DNA from: Brachyhypopomus gauderio
Lineage: Eukaryota; Chordata; Actinopteri; Gymnotiformes; Hypopomidae
Direction of reading: 5' to 3'
DNA length: 64,000 nucleotides
NCBI RefSeq assembly: GCF_052324685.1
Contig: NC_135220.1
Span: forward strand, 3,831,216 to 3,895,215
Both the position numbers and the translations under genes were made by a program. Below are positions 48,101-59,780 of the stretch, one piece after another. Positions within the stretch are counted from its first letter, which is position 1, and every line of letters begins with the position of its first letter. A model generated the notes under the pieces. That model worked only from the letters and a program-made list of their open reading frames with translations, searched no databases and had not been told where the DNA came from.

Positions 48101-51100
48101 AATATGTATGCATGTTTATATATGAGTATGTATGAATATGTATGTACGCGTGTGAGCTGGTACTTACTGCAGGTGAGTAATGAGAGGTGGGAGGAGCCTG
48201 GGTACGTGACCCTGGCATGTGGATCAGACTTCTGGCAGCTTCAGCGGCACTGTGACGAGGGCAGTGTGACCTTCCACTGCTCACAGGGAGAGAAAGTGGG
48301 CAAGGATGGCACACACTGGCACAGCATGGGCACTGAGGAGGAGAGACTGTGACCAAAACGTTGCTATGTATGTGTGTGTGTGTGTCTGTGTGTGTTTGTC
48401 CATATTTTGAGAAGCATTTCTCTCTGAAGTAGGAGGTTGAAGCTAAAAAGCTAAAAATGGCATGCACACACACACACACACACACAGACACACACACGCA
48501 GACACGCACGCACACACACGCACACACAGACATGCAGACACGCACACACAGACACACAGGAAGTCTAACTAAATGTGAAGAGCAAGGGAATGAGAAGCAA
48601 GCAATAAACAATACAGTTTATTAGGCTCGAACATACTGACTGGATTTAATGCTAACAGAAGCTTTTAAACTTCCTTCAGTCCTGATGATGGAGCTTTATG
48701 ACGTTCAGGGTCCCATAACTTAGTGTTAGTACACACTGCTGGTGGCAGTACACTAGAGCCAGAGCCAGTGAGAGCCTGGTTAACGTACCTGACAGGACCT
48801 TCAGGTTTACTGTTGCTAAAGGAAAATGCTAACCTGACTGACCTTGGCACGTATGACCTGATGTAGTCTGATAAGATGAACCTGGTGGATGTGGTTACGC
48901 TTTTAGCTTTTATCTGTAGATTCTTTAACAAGGAGATGAACTCTGCTGTGAGGAACATTAAGAAATTGTAATGCTCAAATCCAGCAGGCGCCTCTGTTTT
49001 TTTTTTTTTACACTTAAATGGTTCTCCTGACACTGGAAATCCTTTTGAACTGACCTCAATCTCTGCAGCTACGCAGCGGAACAGGGCATAATACACCACA
49101 CCATATACCCAATGTTGTTACGTTACAGGACAGACCACAGTGTTGCTGTCACTGTGGGGGATGCACACTCTCCATTAATGTAAGACCTGATGGTGGCTCC
49201 ACTTTCTACATCTCTGCTGTGCTGCTACGCTGGAGAAAGAGCAGAGAAACGGGGTGTTACTTTCACTCCCTAATCATCCCTCTCCTTCTACTCTCCTCTC
49301 TGTAGTGTCTACATGAATCCCCCTCCGTCATCCCTGTCATTAACAAGGCTTCTTTATCGCTATGTTTAATGTGTGTACGTGTGTGTGTGTGTGTGTGTGT
49401 GTGTAGGCGAGTGAATGGAGCAAGGCTTCTGGTCCCTTGGTATTTTTGGTTCATGTGCTGTGTTGAAGGTGACAGGGAAGAATAGAGGAAGATGAGGAAG
49501 AGGAGGAGGGGAGTCTGGATCATTCTCAGCAACATTAGCTTCAGGAAGGAGGGGGCTTCACACTGCAAACGCAAGAGCTTCAATAGCAACACGTCACTGT
49601 TCCCAGGCTGCATGTATTTTCCAAGCACAGTGGAATGAGGAGGTCAGGTGAACAGAATCCTGCAGAGTCCTTTTACTACACAGTGAGACGTGGACACCTG
49701 CACTGGCACTTATACTGAGCATATTTATATTGAATTTTAGCACAAAGTCACGGAGTCTGGCAGACGGAGCCTATCGCAGAGTCACAAGCCCCATTAATCC
49801 TGCAGGAGGATGAGAGAGGTCACACCCAGACAAGGAGAGAAGACACACCAGACAAGGAGGAGGAGAAATGATGTATCTCTTGCTTACCACCTGTGTACAC
49901 GTACCTCATGTTCTTGATGCAAGGTCATTTTCCGCTGCATAGAGAGATCCAAACATCTCCAAACATCTCTTCCCCTTTACCCTTTACACGCATTACACTT
50001 AACACACTGTACAAAGAGATCCAAACATGTCTTCCTCTTTACCCTTTAACCCGCATTGACTAATTTATTTAAGCTTCTAAGGCTCGGTGAAGGCTTTGCC
50101 CTTTGTTGGCAGGGACTCTCCCCATTCCTCTCTGCTCCTCAAGCTGTTGCTGGGGAGGCCTGCGTTCCAGATACAGCTACTACAGCTTAATGGTTTCAGT
50201 GGTGGTTGCAGCATGGAGCTGAAGAACAGTCCTGCTTCTGGCAGAAACCATTCAGCTGGAACGCAACCGTTCACACAGGCATTCACAGAAGTACCACTGG
50301 GTTAGGGTTACTGTCGTGGGGCACGAGTCTGTAAATAACAATATAACTTAGACTCAGAAGAGTCTAGAATGTGAATAAGCATGGCACAACATTTAAATGC
50401 ATTAACGAAAAATGTGAATTTTCACATTTGTTGCTGGTCTAAGAATTCCCAACCCATAGCAGCAGCAGGGCTTTTGAGGTCAGACAGGAAGTATCTGCCA
50501 TTACCCTGTTTCTTCTGCAAAGCCTGACTCCTCAAGAGAGTTCTATTTATTCTGAAAGGCATGAGTCCTCACTAAAGTTGTTTACAGTAGCCCAAGTGAG
50601 AGCTGCTCTCAGCATCAAAATGATGTGGAAGTGATAGAGAGAGAGAAAGAGAGGGGGAGAGTCAGAGAGAGACATGGAAAAGAGAGAGAGAGGGACAGAG
50701 AAAGAGGAAGAAAAAAAAAGAGAGAGAGAGAAATAGAGAGAGGCCATTTAAAATAATGTCATGACACTAGACACAATACAAATTGTGTAACACGATAGAA
50801 ATAAAAACACAAAACAAACATGAGGACTTAAATAACAATATCTCCACATCTGGGATATTTCACAGAAAGCTCACTATGCAAAAACAAGACCTTATCAAGG
50901 ACAACAGAGTAATTTAGTGGGCCACAATGATGAGGAGCAGGTACTGAGAGTTGAAGATGCAGTAGAGGCAGGAATGGCTCTGATGGGCCTGGGGGTTTCG
51001 GGTTCACTCACAGTTCAGACTCAGATCTCCTATGGTCTTCTCTGCCTAGCTCAGTTCGAAATTAAATGGCAGTAGGAAAGTTGGTAAAGTGTGAAGGCTC

Positions 51101-52430
51101 TGTAGAGGCTGGCTACCCCTGCACCACACAAACATTCCACTGCCCCTCTGGGGTATCCTCCGCACATGCGCTGGCATGGTGACATTTTTCTGCCTTAAAA
51201 GACGATATGTACTCCACAAACCTAGTTAATTTTACCCTAAGGAGTTTTTCCAGGGAGGCGAACAGAATCAGAATGTCACCAGTGCACCTAGTGGAGCATG
51301 TCAGGGAAGACCTTGTTAATGATGGCTGGAAAGGGCACAGGATCCAAAAGTCTGGAGGGGGTAGAACTGCACACCGTCTTCCCTTGATCCTTTTCTGGAA
51401 TCCAGACTATAATTCCAGAATCCAGATGATAATTCCATGTGCTGCATACATAAGTCCATATTTGGGACAGTTTAAACACCCGCATGAAGTTCTAAAACTG
51501 CAGGCAACCAATGCATACAAAAGCAGTTTTTTACAGCAAAGTTATGGAGTCCTCAGTAGAATATATAGGGACACAGTCCTTTATGGTCCCTATGCACCTG
51601 AGTCCGTGTGGTGGCATTTCAATGACCTCACTGATTACGCCCAGCAGGTCCAGGCAGCATGACTACTTCTGAACCACAGCATACAAACACCTGATTTAAT
51701 GTAATTAATACTGAATTTGCTTTAAATCGTTTTATGATTGAATGTGATACCAGCTTAGTATTTATTTGTTTTACTAAACTCAGTAACTTTGATACTAGCT
51801 TGCTGGATTTTGCAATCAAACAGGTGTTTTAGTTTGGATTTCTTTTTGTCCAGTTTCAAACATCAGTTCTGTAGCGCTTTAGCAACTAACCCAGATTTAC
51901 TAGAGTCCAAGGAGACCTTGGGTTTTCTGTTCCAGACACTGAAGTTAAGTGCAGGGATTTCAGCGTACACCGTGTGCTATGAAGCTGCTCTAAATCTGCA
52001 GCGCGATGTAATGTTGCAAACATTCACAGCTTTGCAAAGTGGCCTGAACATGCTCAGGTTTTTTAGAGGGACCAAAGCCATAGAGAGCAGCCTGGACTGG
52101 GCCAGGATCCACAAGCAAAGAGACCACACCGTAGCAGACAACAGAGAGGAAAAATGAGTCCAAGCACCAGTCCAAACTCCATCCAAACAGTACGGACACC
52201 AACCAGAAGACACCAAGGCAAAAGCAAAGCTGTGTAAACACACCGCACAGTACACAAACAAGCTAGAACAAGGAGAACCACTCAGTATGCACACAATGAT
52301 TATAGCAATACCTCAACAATATTGCCAATGCAGAGAGACAGTGCAGGTGAATGTAACAAGGGACTGGTGAGTCCAATCAATAATCAGTAGAAGCTGAGCA
52401 GAGTAGAGTGCTGTGATTGGTGGATTGTGT

Positions 52431-52461
<31 letters not shown>

Positions 52462-52649
52462 GGTGTAGTGATAGATAAGCCACTGGGGATCCTGGGAGAT
52501 GTAGTCCATGGTAGTTGGAGTGATTGCCTACAACAGAAAATCAGCTTACATCCAGAGTTGTATAATCCAGGTTCAGAAAGTAAAAGTCCTCACCAGGATT
52601 TTGCTCAGGTTTCCTGGATTGTGTTGATTCCACTAATTTTACCTGGACT

Positions 52650-52925
52650 GGGTTCGAAATAGCCTACTACATACTACTGGCGTACTGATCGAGCCCCAAA
52701 TCAGTATGCCGTATGCAGTGTGTGACCAAAATGAAAATTTCCAGTATGCGAAACATATCCGGATGACCTACTACTTCCGCAAAATATTCCAGTACGTGAA
52801 CAGAGCTATCTTCGTGGTGTACTGCATCCCATCATGCAACGCTACGTTCACGTGACACCGTAGTATGCTTTGCTTTTGTCGCATACTGGAAACTGTACTA
52901 CATACTACTACGAGGCCTCACACTA
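52650..52925. repeat. Degenerate TIR-type repeat rich in AGTATGC/GTACTAC
   Basis: Starts GGGTTCGAAATAGCCTACTACATACTACTGG and ends GCATACTGGAAACTGTACTACATACTACTACG; many internal copies of CAGTATGC and its complement. This pattern recalls a widespread fish MITE (GGGTTCGAAAT... GCATACT). No duplication is found. Confidence 0.45.
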
Positions 52926-53013
52926 ATCTCTCCTGTATAGATGGCAGTTCTGTAGCACCTAAGCTGTGGAACTGTTTTTCTCTACAGTCCTTCATCAGTT
53001 CAGTTGAAAACAG

Positions 53014-53475
53014 ATCCTCACCATGATCCTCACCATGATCCTCACCCTGATCCTCACCATGATCCTCACCTTTTTCCTCACCCTGATCCTCACCTTTTTC
53101 CTCACCACGATCCTCACCACAATCCTCACCCTGATCCTCACCACGATCCTCACCCTGATCCTCACCCTGATCCTCACCATGATCCTCACCACGATCCTCA
53201 CCCTGATCCTCACCACGATCCTCACCCTGATCCTCACCATGATCCTCACCTTTTTCCTCACCCTGATCCTCACCTTTTTCCTCACCACGATCCTCACCCT
53301 GATCCTCACCACGATCCTCACCCTGATCCTCACCCTGATCCTCACCACGATCCTCACCCTGATCCTCACCACGATCCTCACCCTGATCCTCACCCTGATC
53401 CTCACCATGATCCTCACCCTGATCCTCACCATGATCCTCACCCTGATCCTCACCCTGATCCTCACCCTCACCCTT
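53014..53475 (+). repeat. 12-bp minisatellite, ~38 copies
   Basis: Unit CCTCACC(A/C)TGAT with variants CCTCACCACGAT and CCTCACCTTTTT. Because 12 is a multiple of 3, all frames free of stops stay open for more than 150 codons on both strands (for example Asp-Pro-His repeats), but there is no supporting gene structure. Confidence 0.93.
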
Positions 53476-53593
53476 TCACCTACCCTAACCTTCCCCCTAC
53501 CTGCTCTTATGGTGCTTCCTATGACAGCTGGCCTTTGTTAACATTAATTCCTGTGATTGGCAAAGTAGCAGTTATTTTTGTGCATGTTACCGG

Positions 53594-53600
<7 letters not shown>

Positions 53601-53655
<55 letters not shown>
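53601..53655. repeat. (GT)n microsatellite
   Basis: About 28 uninterrupted GT dinucleotides between the two minisatellites. Confidence 0.95.
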
Positions 53656-53658
<3 letters not shown>

Positions 53659-53865
53659 TGTGTGTATGTGTGGGTGTGTGTGTAAATATGTCAGTGTGTG
53701 CTAGTATCCCTGTGTGAGAGTGAGACATTGATAGACAGATTGACAGAAAGGTGTGATGGAGAAAGCAAGGATGAGACTGTGATCTGTTTCTGATGGAGGG
53801 GAAAAAGAGGCGGAGCTCACATTTCAGGGAAACAGGAGCCAGTTACTGTTAGTAATGAAGGTGGC

Positions 53866-55345
53866 TTAAATAACAGCACGAGTGAGGGGGGAGTTGGGGT
53901 AAATAACACCACGAGTGAGGGGGGAGTTGGGGTAAATAACACCATGAGTTAGGGGGGAGTTGGGGTAAATAACACCATGAGTTAGGGGGGAGTTGGGGTA
54001 AATAACACCATGAGTGAGGGGGGAGTTGGGGTAAATAACACCATGAGTGAGGGGGGAGTTGGGGTAAATAACACCAGGAGTTAGGGGGGAGTTGGGGTAA
54101 ATAACACCAGGAGTGAGGGGGGAAATGGGGTAAATAACACCAGGAGTTAGGAGGGAGTTGGGGTAAATAACACCATGAGTTAGGGGGGAGTTGGGGTAAA
54201 TAACACCAGGAGTGAGGGGGGAGTTGGGGTAAATAACACCACGAGTGAGGGGGGAGTTGGGGTAAATAACACCATGAGTGAGGGGGGAGTTGGGGTAAAT
54301 AACACCATGAGTTAGGGGGGAGTTGGGGTAAATAACACCATGAGTGAGGGGGGAGTTAGGGTAAATAACACCATGAGTGAGGGGGGAGTTGGGGTAAATA
54401 ACACCACGAGTGAGGGGGGAGTTGGGGTAAATAACACCATGAGTGAGGGGGGAGTTGGGGTAAATAACACCATGAGTGAGGGGGGAGTTGGGGTAAATAA
54501 CACCACGAGTGAGGGGGGAGTTGGGGTAAATAACACCATGAGTGAGGGGGGAGTTGGGGTAAATAACACCACGAGTTAGGGGGGAGTTGGGGTAAATAAC
54601 ACCATGAGTTAGGGGGGAGTTGGGGTAAATAACACCAGGAGTGAGGGGGGAGTTGGGGTAAATAACACCACGAGTGAGGGGGGAGTTGGGGTAAATAACA
54701 CCATGAGTGAGGGGGGAGTTGGGGTAAATAACACCAGGAGTGAGGGGGGAGTTGGGGTAAATAACACCATGAGTGAGGGGGGAGTTGGGGTAAATAACAC
54801 CATGAGTTAGGGGAGAGTTGGGGTAAATAACACCACGAGTGAGGGGGGAGTTGGGGTAAATAACACTGAGTGAGGGGGGAGTTGGGGTAAATAACATCAC
54901 GAGTTAGGAGGGAGTTGGGGTAAATAACACCATGAGTTAGGGGGGAGTTGGGGTAAATAACACCATGAGTGAGGGGGGAGTTAGGGTAAATAACACCATG
55001 AGTGAGGGGGGAGTTGGGGTAAATAACACCATGAGTGAGGGGGGAGTTGGGGTAAATAACACCATGAGTTAGGGGGGAGTTGGGGTAAATAACACCATGA
55101 GTTAGGGGGGAGTTGGGGTAAATAACACCATGAGTTAGGGGAGAGTGGGGGTAAATAACACCATGAGTTAGGGGGGAGTTGGGGTAAATAACACCATGAG
55201 TTAGGGGAGAGTGGGGGTAAATAACACCATGAGTGAGGGGGGAGTTGGGGTAAATAACACCATGAGTGAGGGGGGAGTTGGGGTAAATAACACCATGAGT
55301 TAGGGGGGAGTTGGGGTAAATAACACCATGAGTTAGGGGGAGGTC
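53866..55345 (+). repeat. 33-bp minisatellite, ~44 copies
   Basis: Unit GGGGTAAATAACACCATGAG followed by TGAGGGGGGAGTT, with point variants CACGAG, CAGGAG, GTTAGG and occasional GGGGAGAGT units. One unit near 54865 is shortened by 3 bp (AACACTGAG). The 33-bp period keeps long frames open on the minus strand (11-residue repeats), which is a by-product of period and lack of stops. Confidence 0.95.
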
Positions 55346-56237
55346 TGAGAGTGGGAGAGATCTGTGAGTGGGAGGAGTCAGAGTTGGAAAAGTCTGAGAG
55401 TGGGAGAAGTAGAATTGTATCACCTCCTTTTCAAGACAGGAACTTTATAAAAAGCGTATTTACTTATCCATGCCTGACATTGTTTTGTAATTTTCCTCTT
55501 TTTGAATCATGGCTGACACTGACATGTAAGCTATTCACAGCAGAGATGATACACAGATGACCTCACATTTGGCTCTCACACACCTTCAGCATGCCTGGAC
55601 CAATAGAAACTGACCACACAACCACCACAGTCCAATCACTGTGTATTACATTTCTCATTATACACAGCAGTATGTACACTATGCATGTGTTTGATACACA
55701 ACACATACTACTAACATCAGAGCCATACAACATTTCAGATTAATGAATTACAAACAAATAAAAATCTTTACAAACAAATAAAGACACGGCCTGGTTTCAG
55801 GTCAATAAAGTTTAAAACATTGGCAAGTCCTAATGTACGCTGCATAGACGGAGGTTCATATTGCAAACGCAGGAAAAGATCAAACAAGATCTTCAGACTT
55901 TCCTCTGGAACGCTGTCTGTACGGTAACAGACTTTTTATAGTAAAGCTTCAGAAAAACACTGTCTAATAATCTAAAAACATTTAATCACATCATTCTCAA
56001 TAATTATTATTAAAAAGTAATACCTGACTCTGATACAGAAATAGACACAAATAACCATACTAACAAATATATATTGATACTAATGAAATTACCTTCATCA
56101 ACACTGTGCACAATAATCCACATCCGTTTACTAAAATAATGAGTATTTTTTTATACAAAATGTCCTTGATAACATAAGTGTCACATTACAGTTAATTCTG
56201 TGTAATGAACCATAGAATACCATAGAATAATACATAA

Positions 56238-56532
56238 TGTGATGGGCAGGGGTGAGCAACTAAAAAGGAAGCGATCATGCCAAATCTCAGGGAAAGAGGA
56301 TGGTTTAATAGAAAGTGTGCAAACCAAAAACCCGTGCATTGTTCCAGATTAAGGAAATAATAACCAGCAGTCAACTGGTACAAAGACAAGACATATATAG
56401 ACGACCAAACGACCCTCAGGTGAGACGGATCACGGGTCCCGCCCACCTGAGGGACGAACATCACGTGACCAAAACAGGGCCGCTGCCGCTGTAAACGGGG
56501 GCGACCGGCAGGGGGCCCCCCACAACGTGACA
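56238..56532 (-). repeat. Solo LTR, 295 bp (family A)
   Basis: Perfect 5-bp duplication CATAA at 56233-56237 and 56533-56537. Minus strand starts TGTCACGTTGTGGGG and ends CCCATCACA. Same family as 7927-8229 in the opposite orientation. Confidence 0.87.
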
Positions 56533-56956
56533 CATAAGGCAAAATGACATAAGACATAAGGCAAAATGACATAAGTTACACAAATTGTGAAGTATAACTT
56601 ATATATGAACGAACACATGATATACAGATTGTGTTGAATTTTAGTTTGTTATTATGAAATTACCAAACAGAATTCCAGAATTTCAATTGTTAATCTGAAT
56701 ATTTAATTTCACTCTGGAATCAGCCAATTTATTTTGTGGTTTATGATTTGGCTGCTGCTGGTAATTATGAGATAATCAATATTTTAATGTGGACAGTAAT
56801 ACAATTGTTTCTGGGCTCCCACTGTGTAATGTTAACAAAAGGCGATTTTTAGAATATGTTTTCAAAAGGTATACTTAAAATATGTTGTACTTAAAAATGT
56901 TGCTTTGGTAAAACTGCCAATCTAGCACAAACACGTACCGTCTGAAACCAAGTGTT

Positions 56957-58654
56957 TCACTCTTTTGCTTTGTCACTTTGCGAGTTCCCATTTACCTTAT
57001 TCAGAGTTGTGCTGCTCCCTTGATTTGTATTACTGCCTGATTTGGGAACCTGATCAGCAATACTGGCTACTGGGTTCTTTTCTTCCTGCTCCGTCTCTCT
57101 GTGGTAGAAGTAATTGAAGTTCGAGACTATGACCGGCACAGGCAGCGCGATGGTCAGCACCCCAGCGATGGCACAGAGAGTGCCCACTATCTTACCGCCT
57201 AGAGTAATGGGGCACATATCACCATAGCCCACTGTGGTCATGGTGACCACAGCCCACCAGAATCCATCAGGGATGCTAACAAACTGTGTTTTGGGCTCAT
57301 CTACCTCAGCAAAGTAGATGGCGCTGGAGAAGAGGATGACTCCAATGAAAAGGAAGAAGATGAGCAGGCCCAGCTCCCTCATGCTGGCCTTGAGTGTCTG
57401 GCCCAGGATCTGCAGACCCTTGGAGTGTCGTGAGAGCTTGAAGATCCTGAAGACTCGCACTAAACGTATGATCCGTAGGATGGCCAGAGACATGTTTTGC
57501 CCACTAACAGTGTTTCCGGTTGCTGTCACTGTTTCGGTTACCAGAGTAACAAAATATGGGATAATGGAGATTATGTCAATCATGTTCATGATATTGTTGA
57601 AGAATTCACGTTTGCTTGGGCAAACCAGGAACCGTATGCAGAGCTCAAAGAAGAACCAGATTATACAAGCTGTCTCAAGGATGAAGAAAGGGTCAGAGAA
57701 GGTGTTGTTGATTGTATTTGGGGTTGCACTGGGGGTTGACAGAGCCACACTTTGTGTGTGGTTGAGAGGCAGTCCCACAGTGGGAAAGACCTCAAAATCT
57801 TCACGAAACTCAGGCAGAGTCTCCATGCAAAAGATGACGATAGAGATGGCAATCACAGAGATGGACACCAGAGCAACTGCACGGGCTGCGTTCGAACTCT
57901 CAGGATACTCAAAGAGTAGCCAAAACTGTCTGTAGAACTCATTAGAAGGAAGGACAACCTCAATGTCTTTGATGAAACCTTCGTCCTCACGAAACTGTTC
58001 CATGACTTCATTTCCCAGCTCATAGAAAATGATCTCATCTGAAAAAACGTCAAAGGGAACATTTGCAGGTCTACGAATCCTTCCTCCTGACTGGTAATAG
58101 TACAGGATCCCATCGAAGCTTGGGCGATTTCGATCAAAGAAATATTCATTCCTCATTGGATCAAAGTAGCCCATTCTTTTTGAAGGGTCTCCCAATAATG
58201 TCTCAGGAAACTGGTTCAAGGTCTTCAGTCGTGTCTCAAAGCGAAGACCAGCAATGTTGATAATGATTTTCTGGTCATCATCATCATCAAGGCCTCTTTT
58301 GTTCACAAACAGGTCCTCATAGTAATCTTTAGCCATTTTGCTGAAGATGGTCTCAGTCTGCATTCCCTCACTGTTCAATAAAAGCTTCCAATTGGATATT
58401 AAACTAGCACAGCTAGGACGCCCTGTCCTACAGTGAGGAGGCATAGCAGGTGATGGTGGTGTCTCCTGACCTTTCTCCATATGGGGAGAACGTTTTGGGG
58501 TGTGTATGTGGTTTGTGTCCAGTCCACATTCTGGAATATCTAGTGTCAAAACCACCTTTTCATTCAGGTAGTCAAGGTCAACCATATCTTCAAGGTCATC
58601 CATATTGCTGTTCATATCCTCCACATTCTCAATGTCGACTAATGCCACCTCCAT
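56957..58654 (-). CDS. kcna10: Shaker-family voltage-gated potassium channel Kv1.8
   Basis: Single coding exon, 565 residues, ATG at 58654 (the first in-frame ATG; the frame runs on upstream without one). The T1 tetramerisation domain (about 128-222) has [18 protein letters not shown] and [13 protein letters not shown]1 begins about 257; S4 (about 388-412) has regularly spaced arginines in [18 protein letters not shown]; the pore filter TTVGYGD is at 473-479 and the S6 PVPV hinge at 505-508. KCNA10 rather than other Kv1 genes is shown by the MEVALV start, [15 protein letters not shown] and the [23 protein letters not shown] pore region. The S1-S2 loop has NHT and NNT glycosylation sequons. 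The N terminus is about 50 residues longer than in human. The C terminus lacks the PDZ-binding TDV of other Kv1 channels. It acts as a tetramer in the plasma membrane. A weak AATAAA lies 224 bp past the stop (56728-56733). Confidence 0.95.
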   Translation of the reverse strand: MEVALVDIENVEDMNSNMDDLEDMVDLDYLNEKVVLTLDIPECGLDTNHIHTPKRSPHMEKGQETPPSPAMPPHCRTGRPSCASLISNWKLLLNSEGMQTETIFSKMAKDYYEDLFVNKRGLDDDDDQKIIINIAGLRFETRLKTLNQFPETLLGDPSKRMGYFDPMRNEYFFDRNRPSFDGILYYYQSGGRIRRPANVPFDVFSDEIIFYELGNEVMEQFREDEGFIKDIEVVLPSNEFYRQFWLLFEYPESSNAARAVALVSISVIAISIVIFCMETLPEFREDFEVFPTVGLPLNHTQSVALSTPSATPNTINNTFSDPFFILETACIIWFFFELCIRFLVCPSKREFFNNIMNMIDIISIIPYFVTLVTETVTATGNTVSGQNMSLAILRIIRLVRVFRIFKLSRHSKGLQILGQTLKASMRELGLLIFFLFIGVILFSSAIYFAEVDEPKTQFVSIPDGFWWAVVTMTTVGYGDMCPITLGGKIVGTLCAIAGVLTIALPVPVIVSNFNYFYHRETEQEEKNPVASIADQVPKSGSNTNQGSSTTLNKVNGNSQSDKAKE

Positions 58655-59447
58655 TCTCTCCACCCGAACAGTTATCTGCAGCCCCTGGTGACACTGAATC
58701 ACAGAGCGCAGAACTCCAGCTCAGCAAAAAAGTGGTTAACTGGCTAAATTGGTTTTGTCCGCCGAGATTCACAGGAACAATCATCACATTGAGGTAACCT
58801 CCAAAAAACAAGACCTGCAAATGAAACGAAAGAGGAGTTACAGTGCATCTATGAGTCTGGTAAAAAAAACTAAAGCAGTGAATATTGGTAGTGAGATTAG
58901 GCATGATTGGTGGTGAGATTAGGCAAGGAATGATTAATTGATCCAGGACATGACATCATAGCAGGATAATGTGTGCTGTTCCTTTGAAACTGGACTCTTA
59001 AGATATAATTAAAAAAAACCTCAACAAAGAATTGACTATGTCCTTATATATTTGTGTTGGATCTGTCTTTCCAGACAGTGGACAGTACTGTCTGGTGTTG
59101 ACAGGTGGAGCACATCTGAAGAAACCTCCACCTCTAGTTATCTAAGCTATCTAAGACAACCATAACTCTGTTAGCAATAGTAACCTATTCTTCCACAATT
59201 GGCTACATACCTAAAGCTTTTAAATCCATCAAAATACAACTTCGCAAGCAAGAACACTTTCAGATTTAGGTCTTGTTACAGGATCAGTAGACAAGAAGGA
59301 TGTCGCTGCAGGATTTATAGGTGGGTGGGTGGGTGATGGGGGTATGGGAACATTGGTAAAGCTACCAAAGAAAGATGGGACAATGTACAACTCCAGTAAC
59401 TTGTTGAAATTCTGTGTGAAAATGGGTGCTACCTGCTCAGCACCAGT

Positions 59448-59780
59448 GGGGAACCGTCAGGGCCCTCTACGCCCTCTCAGAGGGCCTAAAAATATTCTTA
59501 AAACATAAATATATATAAAATAATTTATCCAATTTTATTTTATCTACTTACAGTTTGACAATTGACATCTAAACAATTACAAAAATATAAGCAAATAAAT
59601 TATTCACCCGTGTCTATTCAATCTGTGTTGGAAGGTAAGGGGTTAAGTGGAAGCCTGTGAGCCTGTGTCTCCCTCTATCAGGACTGTGATGCCCGCTGTT
59701 CGTTTACAGAGGGCCTGGCAGTTATAATTCAGCGCAATATCAGTTTCAAATGACAGTTAAATTGACCAATCATATCTTCC
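59448..59780 (+). repeat. hAT-like element 5' part
   Basis: CAGTGGGGAACCGTCAGGGCCC with a self-complementary AGGGCCCTCT...AGAGGGCCT hairpin near the start, then AT-rich sequence and GAGGGCCTGGCAG at 59708. CAGTGG termini with GGGCCC resemble hAT ends; the second terminus was not found. Confidence 0.4.

Larger units (their letters stand above)
44541..52980. other. Long gene-poor interval
   Basis: No exon can be supported. It contains CA/TG microsatellites (48374-48404, 48465-48547, 49378-49404, 52424-52463), a GA-rich run (50635-50745) and a short inverted piece of the GGCATTTAGCAGACGC repeat at 48020-48078. Open frames at 48104-48352, 51207-51662 and 51789-52157 were read and show no recognisable domain. 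Confidence 0.5.

Noticed and set aside
48063-48611. 182-codon minus frame and the 82-codon plus frame opposite it
   Set aside because: Much is translated CA microsatellite; the remaining part has no known domain or convincing splice sites.
51207-52157. Open frames of 151 and 122 codons
   Set aside because: Read for domains and none recognised; they are not joined by credible splice sites. Kept only as a remark for the gene-poor interval.
52995-53657. Open frames with Asp-Pro-His or Val-Arg-Ile repeats on both strands
   Set aside because: Produced by the 12-bp minisatellite and the adjacent GT tract; three or more frames are open simultaneously.
53866-55423. Open frames of 344 and 355 codons on the minus strand with 11-residue repeats
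   Set aside because: They follow from a 33-bp minisatellite without in-frame stops. There is no promoter, splice structure or domain, and several frames are open at once.
57318-57935. 205-codon plus-strand frame opposite kcna10
   Set aside because: Antisense shadow of the highly conserved channel exon.
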